From Tritrichomonas musculus (taxonomy: Eukaryota > Parabasalia > Tritrichomonadida > Tritrichomonadidae): a DNA stretch of 64,000 nt. Location of the stretch: contig JAPFFF010000006.1 in assembly GCA_039105265.1 (NCBI GenBank), positions 5,704,001 to 5,768,000 on the forward strand, in the 5' to 3' direction. Positions 21,373 through 31,307 of this stretch are shown in pieces (the stretch's first letter is position 1; the number at the start of each line of letters is the position of its first letter). The position numbers and the translations under genes are program-made. The notes under the pieces are model-generated. The model did not search any database, had not been told where the DNA came from, and saw only the letters and a list, made by a program, of their open reading frames with translations.

Positions 21373-23094
21373 CAGTAGTGTTTTTAATATGGTAACGGTA
21401 TTTAAAGTGGTAACGCTTTTTTTTTAGAAAAAAAAATTTAAAAATACAATATTTAATTTTTTTCAACATAAAACAGAGTTTATTTAAATTAAATTATATA
21501 ATAATATTTACCATTATTTATATGATATTAATCACAAGGTTGTGTATCTATCTGTCTCAAATCACCAAAGTTTTTCGTCAATCAATGAAAAAAATTAAAG
21601 CATGATTATAAACATGTACATCAAAGTAATATTTTATTTAAGAATATAAACATATTATATATTATGAGAAAATTAATAATTATTACTTAAATTTGTAAAA
21701 ATAAAATTATTGACTATAAAAACAAGTATATCTTTGATTTTTGGTGACCGTTTACTTTTCATGATAAAGAATTGATTCATTTATCTATAAAATGATGTTA
21801 TTTATAAATAATATTTATGAAAACATATTTGCATTTAAAGATGTATTTAACTTATTAGATGTCAGAGTTGTTTTTCATTCTGAGACTTATTGAGAGAACT
21901 TTTTCATCATCTTTCAATTTTGTTCTATCTTTATCCCGACAACATAACAGATTACAGAAATTACAAATTAAAAATTAGTTAAAAACTATTAAAACATATT
22001 TACATATTGATATAATGCAATAAGATAATATGTTTTGCACAAGATAATGGTTTTTCTTCATTAATTGATAAACGTCCAAAAATTATAAACGAACAGCAAA
22101 ACAAATATTCAAATTTTGTTTTTTTAGACAATTTTTATCTCTTATGTTTCAGCATTTTATATACATATTTATTTCATTAATAAATTTTATTGAATCTTTT
22201 TCAAATTCGATTTTTAAAGAAAATATAATCATATTATAATCATTAGATAATTCATCGTTTTTTATTATTAAAATCATTGAATTGATATAATATCGAACTA
22301 AAATTCGATATTACATCCTTTTGATTCTTTTTGGTGAGAAAGAGAAAAATTATGAAATTTTTTTGCTTACAACTATGCATTTTTCAGTTTTTGAGATCAG
22401 TATAAGAATATGAAACTTCTAGTATAGATTATTACTTTTATGTTATTATTTTAATAATACAGCGCAATAAACTATATATTTATATAATAAAGATAAATTG
22501 ATCAATCTTCTAATTTAGGTTATAATTCCATTTAATTTGAGCCATTTATAGCATATTCATTTGACCTATAAAAAGCATTATGCTTGAGTTAAAAGTAAAT
22601 AGTATAGTATAATAATAAAATTCTTCTAATATACAATCAAATATAAAAAGTATTTAAGGAAATAATCAAAAGCACTCATAAGAATTTTTTATTTTGTATA
22701 AACACTAATGAAAATGGTTACATTTTTTAAATAATTTTTATTTTTCAAAAGAAAGTATTTATCATTTATAATTAAATGATGAATAAATTATGAATGATGA
22801 ATAGATGCTAAACTAATTATATAAGAAAATATTAAAAATTTTAAAAAGGTAATGAAGTAATTTGATTTTAACTTTTTAAATTGGTTGACGAAAAACTTTG
22901 GTGATTTGAGACAGATAGATACACAACCTTGTGATTAATATCATATAAATAATGGTAAATATTATTATATAATTTAATTTAAATAAACTCTGTTTTATGT
23001 TGAAAAAAATTAAATTTTGTATTTTAAATTTTTTTTCTAAAAAAAAAAAAGCGTTACCACTTTAAATACCGTTACCATATTAAAATCACTACTG
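21373..23094. mobile_element. Tc1/mariner-like non-autonomous element, family 1 (1,722 bp)
   Basis: The ends begin CAGTAGTG, and TA dinucleotides flank both ends (21,371-21,372 and 23,095-23,096). Inverted repeats run about 218 bp (21,373-21,590 against 22,877-23,094). The tip carries GGTAACG twice, at positions 19-25 and 37-43. TA target sites and CAGT tips are hallmarks of Tc1/mariner elements. The central 1.3 kb has no frame of useful length and no DDE-type transposase motif, so it must depend on a transposase encoded elsewhere. It inserted into the TATTTA satellite, which resumes on its right side. Confidence 0.85.
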
Positions 23095-23096
23095 TA

Positions 23097-23242
23097 TATT
23101 TATTTATATATTTATTTATTTATCTATTTATCTATATATTTATTTATATATTTATTTATTTATCTATTTATCTATATATTTATTTATATATTTATTTATT
23201 TATATATTTATTTATTTATATATTTATTTATTTATATATTTA
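23097..23242. repeat. Continuation of the TATTTA satellite, variant units with TATC
   Basis: This is 146 bp of TATTTA-type repeats interspersed with TATC units, between the right end of the family-1 element and an inverted copy of that same end. It resembles the right-hand fringe of the main array (21,340-21,372), as expected if the element split one array. Confidence 0.85.
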
Positions 23243-23630
23243 CAGTAGTGATTTTAATATGGTAACGGTATTTAAAGTGGTAACGCTTTTTTTTTTAGAA
23301 AAAAAATTTAAAATACAAAATTTAATTTTTTTCAACATAAAACAGAGTTTATTTAAATTAAATTATATAATAATATTTACCATTATTTATATGATATTAA
23401 TCACAAGGTTGTGTATCTATCTGTCTCAAATCACCAAAGTTTTTCGTCAACCAATTTAAAAAGTTAAAATCAAATTACTTCATTACCTTTTTAAAATTTT
23501 TAATATTTTCTTATATAATTAGTTTAGCATCTATTCATCATTCATAATTTATTCATCATTTAATTATAAATGATAAATACTTTCTTTTGAAAAATAAAAA
23601 TTATTTAAAAAATGTAACCATTTTCATTAT
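23243..23630. mobile_element. Solo end fragment of the family-1 Tc1/mariner-like element, inverted
   Basis: It starts at a TA target with CAGTAGTG. It reads as the reverse complement of the right end of the neighbouring element (22,707-23,094), continuing past the inverted repeat into right-arm-specific sequence. Similarity stops abruptly near 23,630 and no second terminus was found downstream. It is probably a truncated insertion or a product of a local inverted duplication. Confidence 0.8.
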
Positions 23631-24289
23631 TGTTGATAAAACGCTGTACTGAAATGCAATTATAAACATACCATTACAAATTTGTAATTTAAAATAAATA
23701 TTAATGTATAGTAATTAAATTAATTTTTATTGTTGATTATCAAACCGAAATAGTTATTGGTTTATTGTATTTATCAATAATTATTAAAATTAGTTTACTA
23801 TATGTTTCTTTACAACGAAAACTCTGATATAATAGAATATTGGTACTCTGCTGACTAAAAATCGATTCCTACTGAATTATTTTTCTTATTCCTGTTAAGC
23901 TGAGTAATAAGAAAGAATCTTTTCAATTGTTTCATATATTAAATAGGAATTTGTTGTGAATTATTTTCTCTGATTATTAAAAAATTCACATTTTTATCCA
24001 ATAATTCTTTATTTCATCATTTTTATCAAATAAATCAATGAAATTTAAAACAAAAGACGATCTTTTTTAGTTATTGAAAATTTTGATGAAAACCGAAAAA
24101 TCGACCAAAACGAGAATTACATCTACAAATTGATTAGCAATGATTCAAATATCAAATTCATTATTTATATTAACGCAAAAATGACTTCACTCGATTCAGA
24201 GATCCAATTGTAAAAATATAAAACAAATTCAATTTTTGCTAAAACTAGAATAAGAATCAATAAAGTTAATTCAATATGATACATTTATT
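23631..24289. other. Intergenic, AT-rich
   Basis: No gene or repeat was recognised. Scattered short frames lack any domain. Confidence 0.5.
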
Positions 24290-26700
24290 TGAACAGAACA
24301 AGTATTTCATTCTTGCCTCAAATAATTTAATGTTTTCAACTTGAATTGCTGTGCTTTCACCAATTTTTTTAGAATCTGGCTTTGATTTAAAAATTGTGAA
24401 GGAATGCTCTATAAAAAAAATTAATTCAAACTGCAATAGAATTCAATAATTATGATGCACTTTTTTACTTTATAAATCTATCTGACATCTCTTTTTGAAT
24501 TAAAATGGTTTCGTCTTTGATTTCTAATTCTTCTGAAAAAAATTTTAAAAAATTTTTATTTTGACTTGAAATTTGAATTGGTTCCAAATTGAATACATTC
24601 TCAAATATTTGTAAGATTCTGAGCAAAGAAGAGGATCACTTAAGCTTGGAATTGTAATTTTAAATGATTCATTATTTTTAGGATATTTTAAATTAAAATC
24701 TGATACTTTTTTACTGATAATTTCTGCGTTTTTTTTAGAACATTTAATTGAATATCCATTGATAATTAACTCCCAATCTTTAGGTTGATCTGAAAGATGA
24801 TCAAAAACGAAAGAAAACATGAATTTTGAATACAGTTATGTATAAAATATTGAAGCAGTATAAAAAGTTGAAGCACTTTTTTAAAAAATTTTCAAAATTT
24901 TTTTCAAAAATCAATTTTTTTCTCATCATATATTAAAGTTATCCAAAAGTAAAATATACCAAAATGCTAAGCGTTTAATACTTTTTATAAATAACTATGA
25001 CATTTTTATATTAGACTAAAGTCAGAGAATTTTTCGAATGAAGAAGAAGAGAAAATATAATGCATTTTATTAGTAGCACTGTGCATTATTTCAAAATTAA
25101 ATTGGATATATTGATTCTATATATGCTACCACATAATAAATAAAAATAAAACTATAGCCATTATTATTAACATTTATGATAAAAATAGAAATTTATTTTT
25201 TTTAAGGCCGTTTAAATTTTATGAAAATTTAGAATTGTTGAAAGTCTGATAAAAATGATTTCTAGTTGGATTTAACTTAAATAAATGTTTCTATATATAT
25301 TCATGAAGATCATTACTACAAGAATCCCCTATTCTATTTTGCTTTTTTTAAGCAGAATGCTAATTTCAAAATTAGAAATGTAAATATCTTCTTTTTCAAT
25401 CATTACACTTTTATGTTTGACTAAAAAAAAATAATTAAATCTATAAATCACACATTATAAATGAATAAAACATGTTGTATATGAATTATGTACCAAGATA
25501 CAATCGTATTCTTGAAATCGATAAAATAAACGTCTGTGATTTATAAACGAATATGGGGTATTAAAAAAAAGTATTTCTATATTTTTTTTTTGATTTTATA
25601 GTATCAAAGGATTTAATAGTTGCTATCTGATATTAATTTAGGCTTTGTATGATTATTTTTATTGTACATTTAGGTTTTTTTTATGTAAATTCACAATATG
25701 TAAATGATCAGAATTGATCATTCATTTTAACTATTAAATGAATATTATATAAATTACAATACTTTTAAATCAATAAATAATGATATAATCCTATTAAATG
25801 AGTTTTTTTTTACTTGAAAATGAATTTTTATTTCATTTTGTCAATTTCCCTTATTTGTCATCAAATCCGACTCATCTAAAGATATAATTAGATTCAAAAT
25901 GTAATAATTAGGGTAATATATTTGTGACATATGCTAATTATATTCTCACGTTTATCGTAACACAAAAATGATATATTTGTTGTAAATAATTAAATTTTTC
26001 AACATATTCATTCATTGATTATTTTATAAATATAAATTAATAAATAATGAATATGATCAAGGTTTGATATAATCTTAACTTAGTTATTAGAATGTTTTAT
26101 TTCAGTGAAAAACTAATTTAACTAAATTACTCTTCAAAACAAGAATTTCAACAATTTTAAATTTTCATAAAATTTAAACGGCCTTAAAAAAAAAATAAAT
26201 TTCTATTTTTATCATAAATGTTAATAATAATGGCTATAGTTTTATTTTTATTTATTATGTGGTAGCATATATAGAATCAATATATCCAATTTAATTTTGA
26301 AATAATGCACAGTGCTACTAATAAAATGCATTATATTTTCTCTTCTTCTTCATTCGAAAAATTCTCTGACTTTAGTCTAATATAAAAATGTCATAGTTAT
26401 TTATAAAAAGTATTAAACGCTTAGCTTTTTGGTATATTTTACTTTTGGATAACTTTAATATATGATGAGAAAAAAATTGATTTTTGAAAAAAATTTTGAA
26501 AATTTTTTAAAAAAGTGCTTCCACTTTTTATACTGCTTCAATATTTTATACATAACTGTATAGAAAATATCATTTGCTTCATTAAGCTGTGAGGCACTTT
26601 CCAATCTTGTTAAATGATGCTTTTGATGCAGACAGTTTAAATCGGGAATGAAAATAATAGTTTTGTCCTCAAAATGTAGTTTTTTCCACCAATTATAACG
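24290..26700 (-). pseudogene. Unidentified host gene relic, split by a Tc1/mariner-like insertion
   Basis: On the minus strand, coding-like sequence runs from about 26,700 to 26,559 ('FEDKTIIFIPDLNCLHQKHH', then 'SASQLNEANDIF'). It continues, after skipping the 24,833-26,558 element and one TA copy, in the same frame into 'YSKFMFSFVFDHLSDQPKDW' and on through a 91-codon stretch ending at 24,545. Further coding-like pieces in shifted frames follow ('EELEIKDETILIQKEMSDRF' and 'KPDSKKIGESTAIQVENIKL'). At least two later frame changes show decay. The segment near 'INGYSIKCSKKNAEIISKK' recalls BTB-like N-terminal regions of large trichomonad families, but I do not assign a family. The 5' side is lost in a poly-T run near 26,702. 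Confidence 0.6.
24833..26558. mobile_element. Tc1/mariner-like non-autonomous element, family 2 (1,726 bp)
   Basis: The tips begin CAGTTATG and TA flanks both sides (24,831-24,832 and 26,559-26,560). Terminal inverted repeats are about 410 bp and nearly identical (about 24,833-25,240 against 26,150-26,558), suggesting a recent origin. The tip contains TGAAGCA twice at positions 19-25 and 37-43; one of the four copies has a single change. The central 0.9 kb has no transposase frame. Its length nearly equals that of the family-1 element although the sequences differ. It sits in a formerly coding frame. Confidence 0.9.
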
Positions 26701-27229
26701 TTTTTTTTTTTTTTTTTTTTTTTTTAATATGAATAAATAACGTATTCAAAAATCAAAATCAAATAATATATTTATAAGATCTTGTTTTTTTTAAAAGAGA
26801 ATCTATATTAAAAAAAATTGTTCATATAAAAAAGACTTGGTGTTTTGAAAAAAGTAAATTATTTCGCAAAAAAAAGATCATTTTAAGAAGTATTTTTCAT
26901 TTTAAAAAGAAAACAAATTTTTTAAACGAAAAAATTATTTCACAAAAAAATGTTTTTACAGACAAACCTTTTTCTTTTCGAAAAAAAATGGATTTTTAAA
27001 ACATATGGATCTTAATGATATGTAAAAGTTTTGTAAATATGGAAATTCCTTTTTCGCCGATCTCTATTAATTATTTCTTAACATATAAATAATTAAAAAG
27101 TAATTTTAGCTCATAATATATTTAATAAATAAAAAATAGTATAAATATTAAAATCAAAATTAGTATAATTAAAAATATTTATAATACTAACTTTGTGAAA
27201 TTCCATTGAATTTAAATCTTTCAAATTTT
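26701..27229. other. Intergenic downstream of the SNARE gene
   Basis: A T-run at about 26,702-26,727 is followed by low-complexity A/T DNA with repeated 'AAAAAAGA' tracts. No gene is seen. Confidence 0.55.
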
Positions 27230-27934
27230 TTAATGCGTGGTTATATTCGAATTTGATTCTGAATTGAACCACCCGTTTGATTGCTTTTTGATAGCATTAG
27301 GCTTAACACATACAACAATAATGATACCTATTACTGCAAGAATAAGAAGAAGTATCAAAACTCTGACACAATTATCAGTCGCTGCTCGGTTAATCATATG
27401 CTTCAATATTTTATTAGCTCTGCTTAATTCACTATCCATGTCAATCATATTATTTTGCATATCTTCTAAAGCTTTTATTTGTCTACCAATTTCACTAGTT
27501 ATTTTGTTTCCTTCTGTTTGAATATTATTTATGATAACGATTGAATTATCAAGCGAATCTTTCTGTTTATCTTGTAAGTCTAAGGATTTTTTCATAAGAT
27601 TATGTGGGCTCATATTTTTTATTTTTGACTTTTCTTGTTCGTGTGCTAAGTTTTCTGCATTTCTTACTTCTTCTTCAAGCTTTGCTATTTTTTGGTTATA
27701 TTTTTCAAGTTCATCATTATAATTTTCATGATCTTCTTCATTTGAGATATTTGGCGCTTCCATTTGCATCATAATCACATAATTTCTTGCATTATCAATT
27801 TTTGCTTTTAGTTCTATAATAAGATTTCTTCTTTCCATTCCATCTGTATCTTGAACTTGGTTAAGACCTTCATTAATTTCTTTTTCGAGATTTGCATATT
27901 GCTTATTATAAAAATCAATGTTACTATTGGACAT
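27230..27934 (-). CDS. Qb-SNARE, Vti1/NPSN-like membrane fusion protein
   Basis: This is a 234-residue tail-anchored protein. An N-terminal helical bundle region (about 1-105) is rich in Glu, Lys and Asn heptads. A SNARE motif at about 128-188 contains the central-layer glutamine at Q152 ('SEIGRQIKALEDM'). The motif ends in 'LSRANKILKHMINRAATDN', close to the end of the Vti1, NPSN and GOS families. A membrane span at about 190-210 is followed by a 24-residue lumenal tail, longer than usual for Vti1. Qb-SNAREs form four-helix complexes with Qa, Qc and R partners on Golgi, endosomal or plasma membranes. The exact compartment cannot be told from sequence. The gene looks intact. Confidence 0.8.
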   Translation of the reverse strand: MSNSNIDFYNKQYANLEKEINEGLNQVQDTDGMERRNLIIELKAKIDNARNYVIMMQMEAPNISNEEDHENYNDELEKYNQKIAKLEEEVRNAENLAHEQEKSKIKNMSPHNLMKKSLDLQDKQKDSLDNSIVIINNIQTEGNKITSEIGRQIKALEDMQNNMIDMDSELSRANKILKHMINRAATDNCVRVLILLLILAVIGIIIVVCVKPNAIKKQSNGWFNSESNSNITTH

Positions 27935-29017
27935 CTTTTATAAATATGGATAGAAAACAATCATAGTTTATTTTTTTTTTTTTTTTTGAAATTTCTGCCC
28001 TTTTTTTTCAGAACTCTCTAAATTGAAAGTTTCTGAATAATAAAAATTCAAGAAAGTTGAAAATATGCAAGTTTATATATAAATTCAATAAAAAATATAT
28101 AGAAAATTGTAATTTTTTTATGAAAATCAATATCTCAGAAAAAGTTTAATTTTTGAATGCATACCAGATTTTGAATTCTGAACTTAAAATAATGGAGGAG
28201 TATGCATTCAACTAGTAAAATCTTGCAAGCTTCCTGATTCCATGACACATAACACAAATTCATGTTGAAATTCAATAAATGAGTCAGTTGATATGAGCAA
28301 ATTCAATAATTGCAACTCCAACTCGAAAAAAAGCTTTTTTAACAATTTATCATAATATCATTGTACATAGATAATATGTTTAAATATATTTCTCAATGAT
28401 TGTACGAGTATTTAAGAGGAATATAAATTACTTTCCTCATTTAAAAGTATAAACTGGATTCGAAAAATCAGACCACTATTTCAATGTTACATATAACTTT
28501 TTGCATTCAATTTTAAAATTTTATTTTTCCTTCTTCAGAAATTTCACACGATTTTCTCTCAAAACTGGTCTGATTAAAAAAAATATTCAATTTTATATTT
28601 TATATTATGAAAAAGTTGATTTTTAAAATAAAATTTATTTAAAAAATAAATTTTTGCTTCCCTATTTTCAAGCATACATATATTTTCTGCCGTAAGTTCC
28701 TCATTTTATTGACGTATTTTTGGCGTAATTTTGAAAGATATGCCTCTTTTTTTGGAATAAGAAATTCATCATGTAATTCGAAACGCTTAATTACATCTCA
28801 GCTCTTCCGGTTTCTACGTTTAAACATTACGGATTTGAGTTGTATAATTTTTTTCGAAAAAAGTATGATAATTGCTTTGTTTAGCTTTCAAGATTCATCC
28901 ATTGTTTTTTATATAAATTTGAGAGGTTATTTGTCTGGTCCGAATAATCGAATCCAGTTTACTTCCCTAATTGAATTAAAAAATTCAATGAGTTATCACA
29001 AATATATAAGTATATAA
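27935..29017. other. Intergenic, no confident gene
   Basis: AT-rich. A plus-strand frame at 28,709-29,017 (102 codons, rich in Phe, Ser and Ile) has no domain or coding-like composition. The slightly richer base composition at 28,690-28,940 could be an old coding remnant. Confidence 0.45.
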
Positions 29018-29260
29018 TTGCATTTGATATTTAGGTTAAATATTATATATAAGTGGCACTCATATATAATAAAACACTGTGAATTTAGCTAGAAAATGAA
29101 TTTATTTTATTCTAATTATGAGAATAATTTTGGAGGTATTTTTAAATAATTTTTATGATTTATAATCAAATGCATTATATTTATATTACTTTTTTTTTCA
29201 GTTTTTTGCATTCAATTACCAAAAAAAAACTATTTTTGATCGTTTTGGAGAAATTTTCAA
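29018..29260 (+). repeat. Direct repeat upstream of kinase relic B (partner at 30,808-31,050)
   Basis: About 240 bp beginning 'TTTGATATTTAGGTTAA' and ending in GATCGTTTTGGAGAAATTTT recur, with scattered differences, at 30,808-31,050. The two copies flank the kinase relic. The second now forms the upstream region of Cys-rich gene B, and it has no counterpart before Cys-rich gene A. Confidence 0.75.
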
Positions 29261-29280
29261 TAAACGTTTATTTTACTTTA

Positions 29281-30363
29281 TGCAAAACGAATACAAGCAA
29301 TTTAGTGAAGGAACAACTGAAAAAGGTGAATATGACACCAGAAGTATTGTCACATCTCGGAATTTCCGTCCTAATATTTCATCCAGCGTTGAAATGAAAA
29401 TGAAATTTCGGTTTGGAAGAAGAGAACTCTGCATTGAAAGCCAAAATCATGTCACAAGAAGCCGAACTTATTCGTTTGAGAGAAGAAAAGATAAATCTCG
29501 AATCAGAACTCTTAATGAAGGATTCCGAGATGAATAAAACCGCATCAGAAATGAGTTTTCTACGAGAAGAATTTAATAAAATGAAGAATGAACAAGATGC
29601 AAACATCTTGAAAAAAGAAAAAGAAAAAATGGGCATAGAAATCATTGACGTTTCGACGATTGACTCACTTGAGAAGGTTCGAAAGTTGCACCTCGACCTA
29701 CTTCAGAAGTATTCGAAGTTAATAGAAAAAAGAGGGGAATCTGGGAGTAACGATGAAACAGACAATGAAATTCGAATTGAATTTGACCATTTTAAACGAT
29801 TTCTTCAAGAGTATGAAATCACCAATAATCTTGATCACCCGAGCATTATCCACGCATTTGGATTCGGTTTTGGCGATTCAACGCACTCTCCTTCAAGAAA
29901 CTGAACGAGTACAAGTGATTACAGAGGTGAGTTCTGCAATGGTGTCTGTTCATTCAGCAGGAATCATCCACCGCGACATTAAGCTCGAGCGCATTTTGCT
30001 TGACGACGAAAACCACGACAAATTGAGCTATTTCTGTTTATGCACTTTTACTCGAGCCGTACACAGATGGCTGGCGCAATAAATTACATGGCACCAGAGC
30101 TTGTGCAGGGACGAAAAGATTACGACGAGAAAGTTGATGTTTACGCATTTGGAGTTGTCGTGTTCGTGATCCTGACTAATGGAGAGCGTCCGGACATAAG
30201 TTCTTTCGACGTTGGAATCGGAAAGAAGGCATCAATTCCGAGCAACAGCAGCGAATTTTCTAAGAACTTGATCGAAAAGTGCTGGTCATTCAAAGCATCT
30301 GATCGTCCAACTTTTTCAGAGATAAATGAAATGCTGAGGGAAAACAAAAGCAAACTCATTTAA
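29281..30363 (+). pseudogene. TKL-type protein kinase relic with N-terminal coiled coil (copy B)
   Basis: Pieces in three frames together outline one kinase. A coiled coil ('EEENSALKAKIMSQEAELIR' at 29,413 onward) is followed by N-lobe helix C sequence ('YEITNNLDHPSIIHAFGFGF'). The catalytic loop 'HRDIKLERILLDDENHDKL' lies near 29,970-30,020. The C-lobe begins at 'MAGAINYMAPELVQGRKDYD' and ends 'RPTFSEINEMLRENKSKLI'. The DFG region is scrambled, the Gly-rich loop is not recognisable, and at least two or three frameshifts separate the pieces. HRDIK with these flanks places it with TKL-like kinases, a large trichomonad family. It is a decayed host gene. Confidence 0.8.
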
Positions 30364-31307
30364 TATTACAAACATTTACTTTTTTAAATTATACTTGATA
30401 ACTAGCTAAATGAATATTTTAAAATAATAAACTGGAAGTCAAAAGTCGGACGGCGAATTGAATAAATTTAAATATAAAATCAAATATATAAATTGATACA
30501 TATTTTTTTTTTTTTTTTTTTTTTTGTCAATTAAAATTGAGAGAAAAAACTACCGTCTTCCATTTGATTTTAAGTTTATATATCTGGTTCTATCATCATC
30601 TAATAAGCCAATCCAAACTTATCCCATTTATATTAATTCAAATTGAAAATTGTTTTAGTCTTCAAGTAGCAGAAAAAAAATTTAAAATAAAATTAACACA
30701 AACTGGTTTCCATTAAATTCAATTAAGTCTTTGATTTTTACTGTAATAATTCTAGAACCTCAAGTGAATTGCTTATTTAATAATAAGTCTCCATTTTCTC
30801 TTCAAATGTTACTATTTGATATTTAAGTTAAGTATTATTTATAGGCGCATTATTAGCAGAAATATAACACTGTGAATTTAGCTAGAAAATGTTTTTATTT
30901 TAATCTAATTATGAGAATTATTTTGGAGGTATTGTTAAACAATTTTTATCAATTATGCATTATAATCAAATGCATTTTATTTATATTATTTTTTTTTGTA
31001 AAATGAATCATTTAATAATTTTTTTTTTGATCGTTTTGGAGAAATTTTATATAATTTTGACCATAATTTTTTCAATGGCAGTGCTCTCAGAATCACAATA
31101 TGTTATGTGTTTTTACAATTTTGAAGGGTTTATTAAGAACATTATACTCTTAAATTTAAATTTTTGCCCTAGTTTAAAAAGCGTTATAAAAAACTTTTAA
31201 ATAAAAACGATATTGCTTTGAATATTTTAAAATTTCATATTTGCCCTACTTTTAAAACGTTAATAAAATAACTTTTTAATAAAAAAAGTATTACTATATA
31301 ATATTTT
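30364..31307. other. Region between kinase relic B and Cys-rich gene B
   Basis: Bases 30,364-30,660 match copy A, 30,660-30,807 are unique, 30,808-31,050 are the second direct repeat, and 31,075-31,307 match the leader of gene A. The 81-codon frame at 30,955-31,200 is not conserved in copy A and is not called. Confidence 0.6.
30808..31050 (+). repeat. Direct repeat upstream of Cys-rich gene B (partner of 29,018-29,260)
   Basis: This is the second copy of the roughly 240-bp repeat. Shared landmarks include 'AACACTGTGAATTTAGCTAG', 'GGAGGTATT' and a final GATCGTTTTGGAGAAATTTT. Confidence 0.75.

Noticed and set aside
18272-21427. Two open frames of over 1,000 codons encoding IFIY/LFIY repeats
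   Set aside because: They are products of a 12-bp A/T satellite with no stop in those frames, and have no start context, domain or natural composition.
28709-29017. 102-codon plus-strand frame before copy B
   Set aside because: Its composition matches random A/T translation, with no homologue or domain recognised. At best it is an old remnant.
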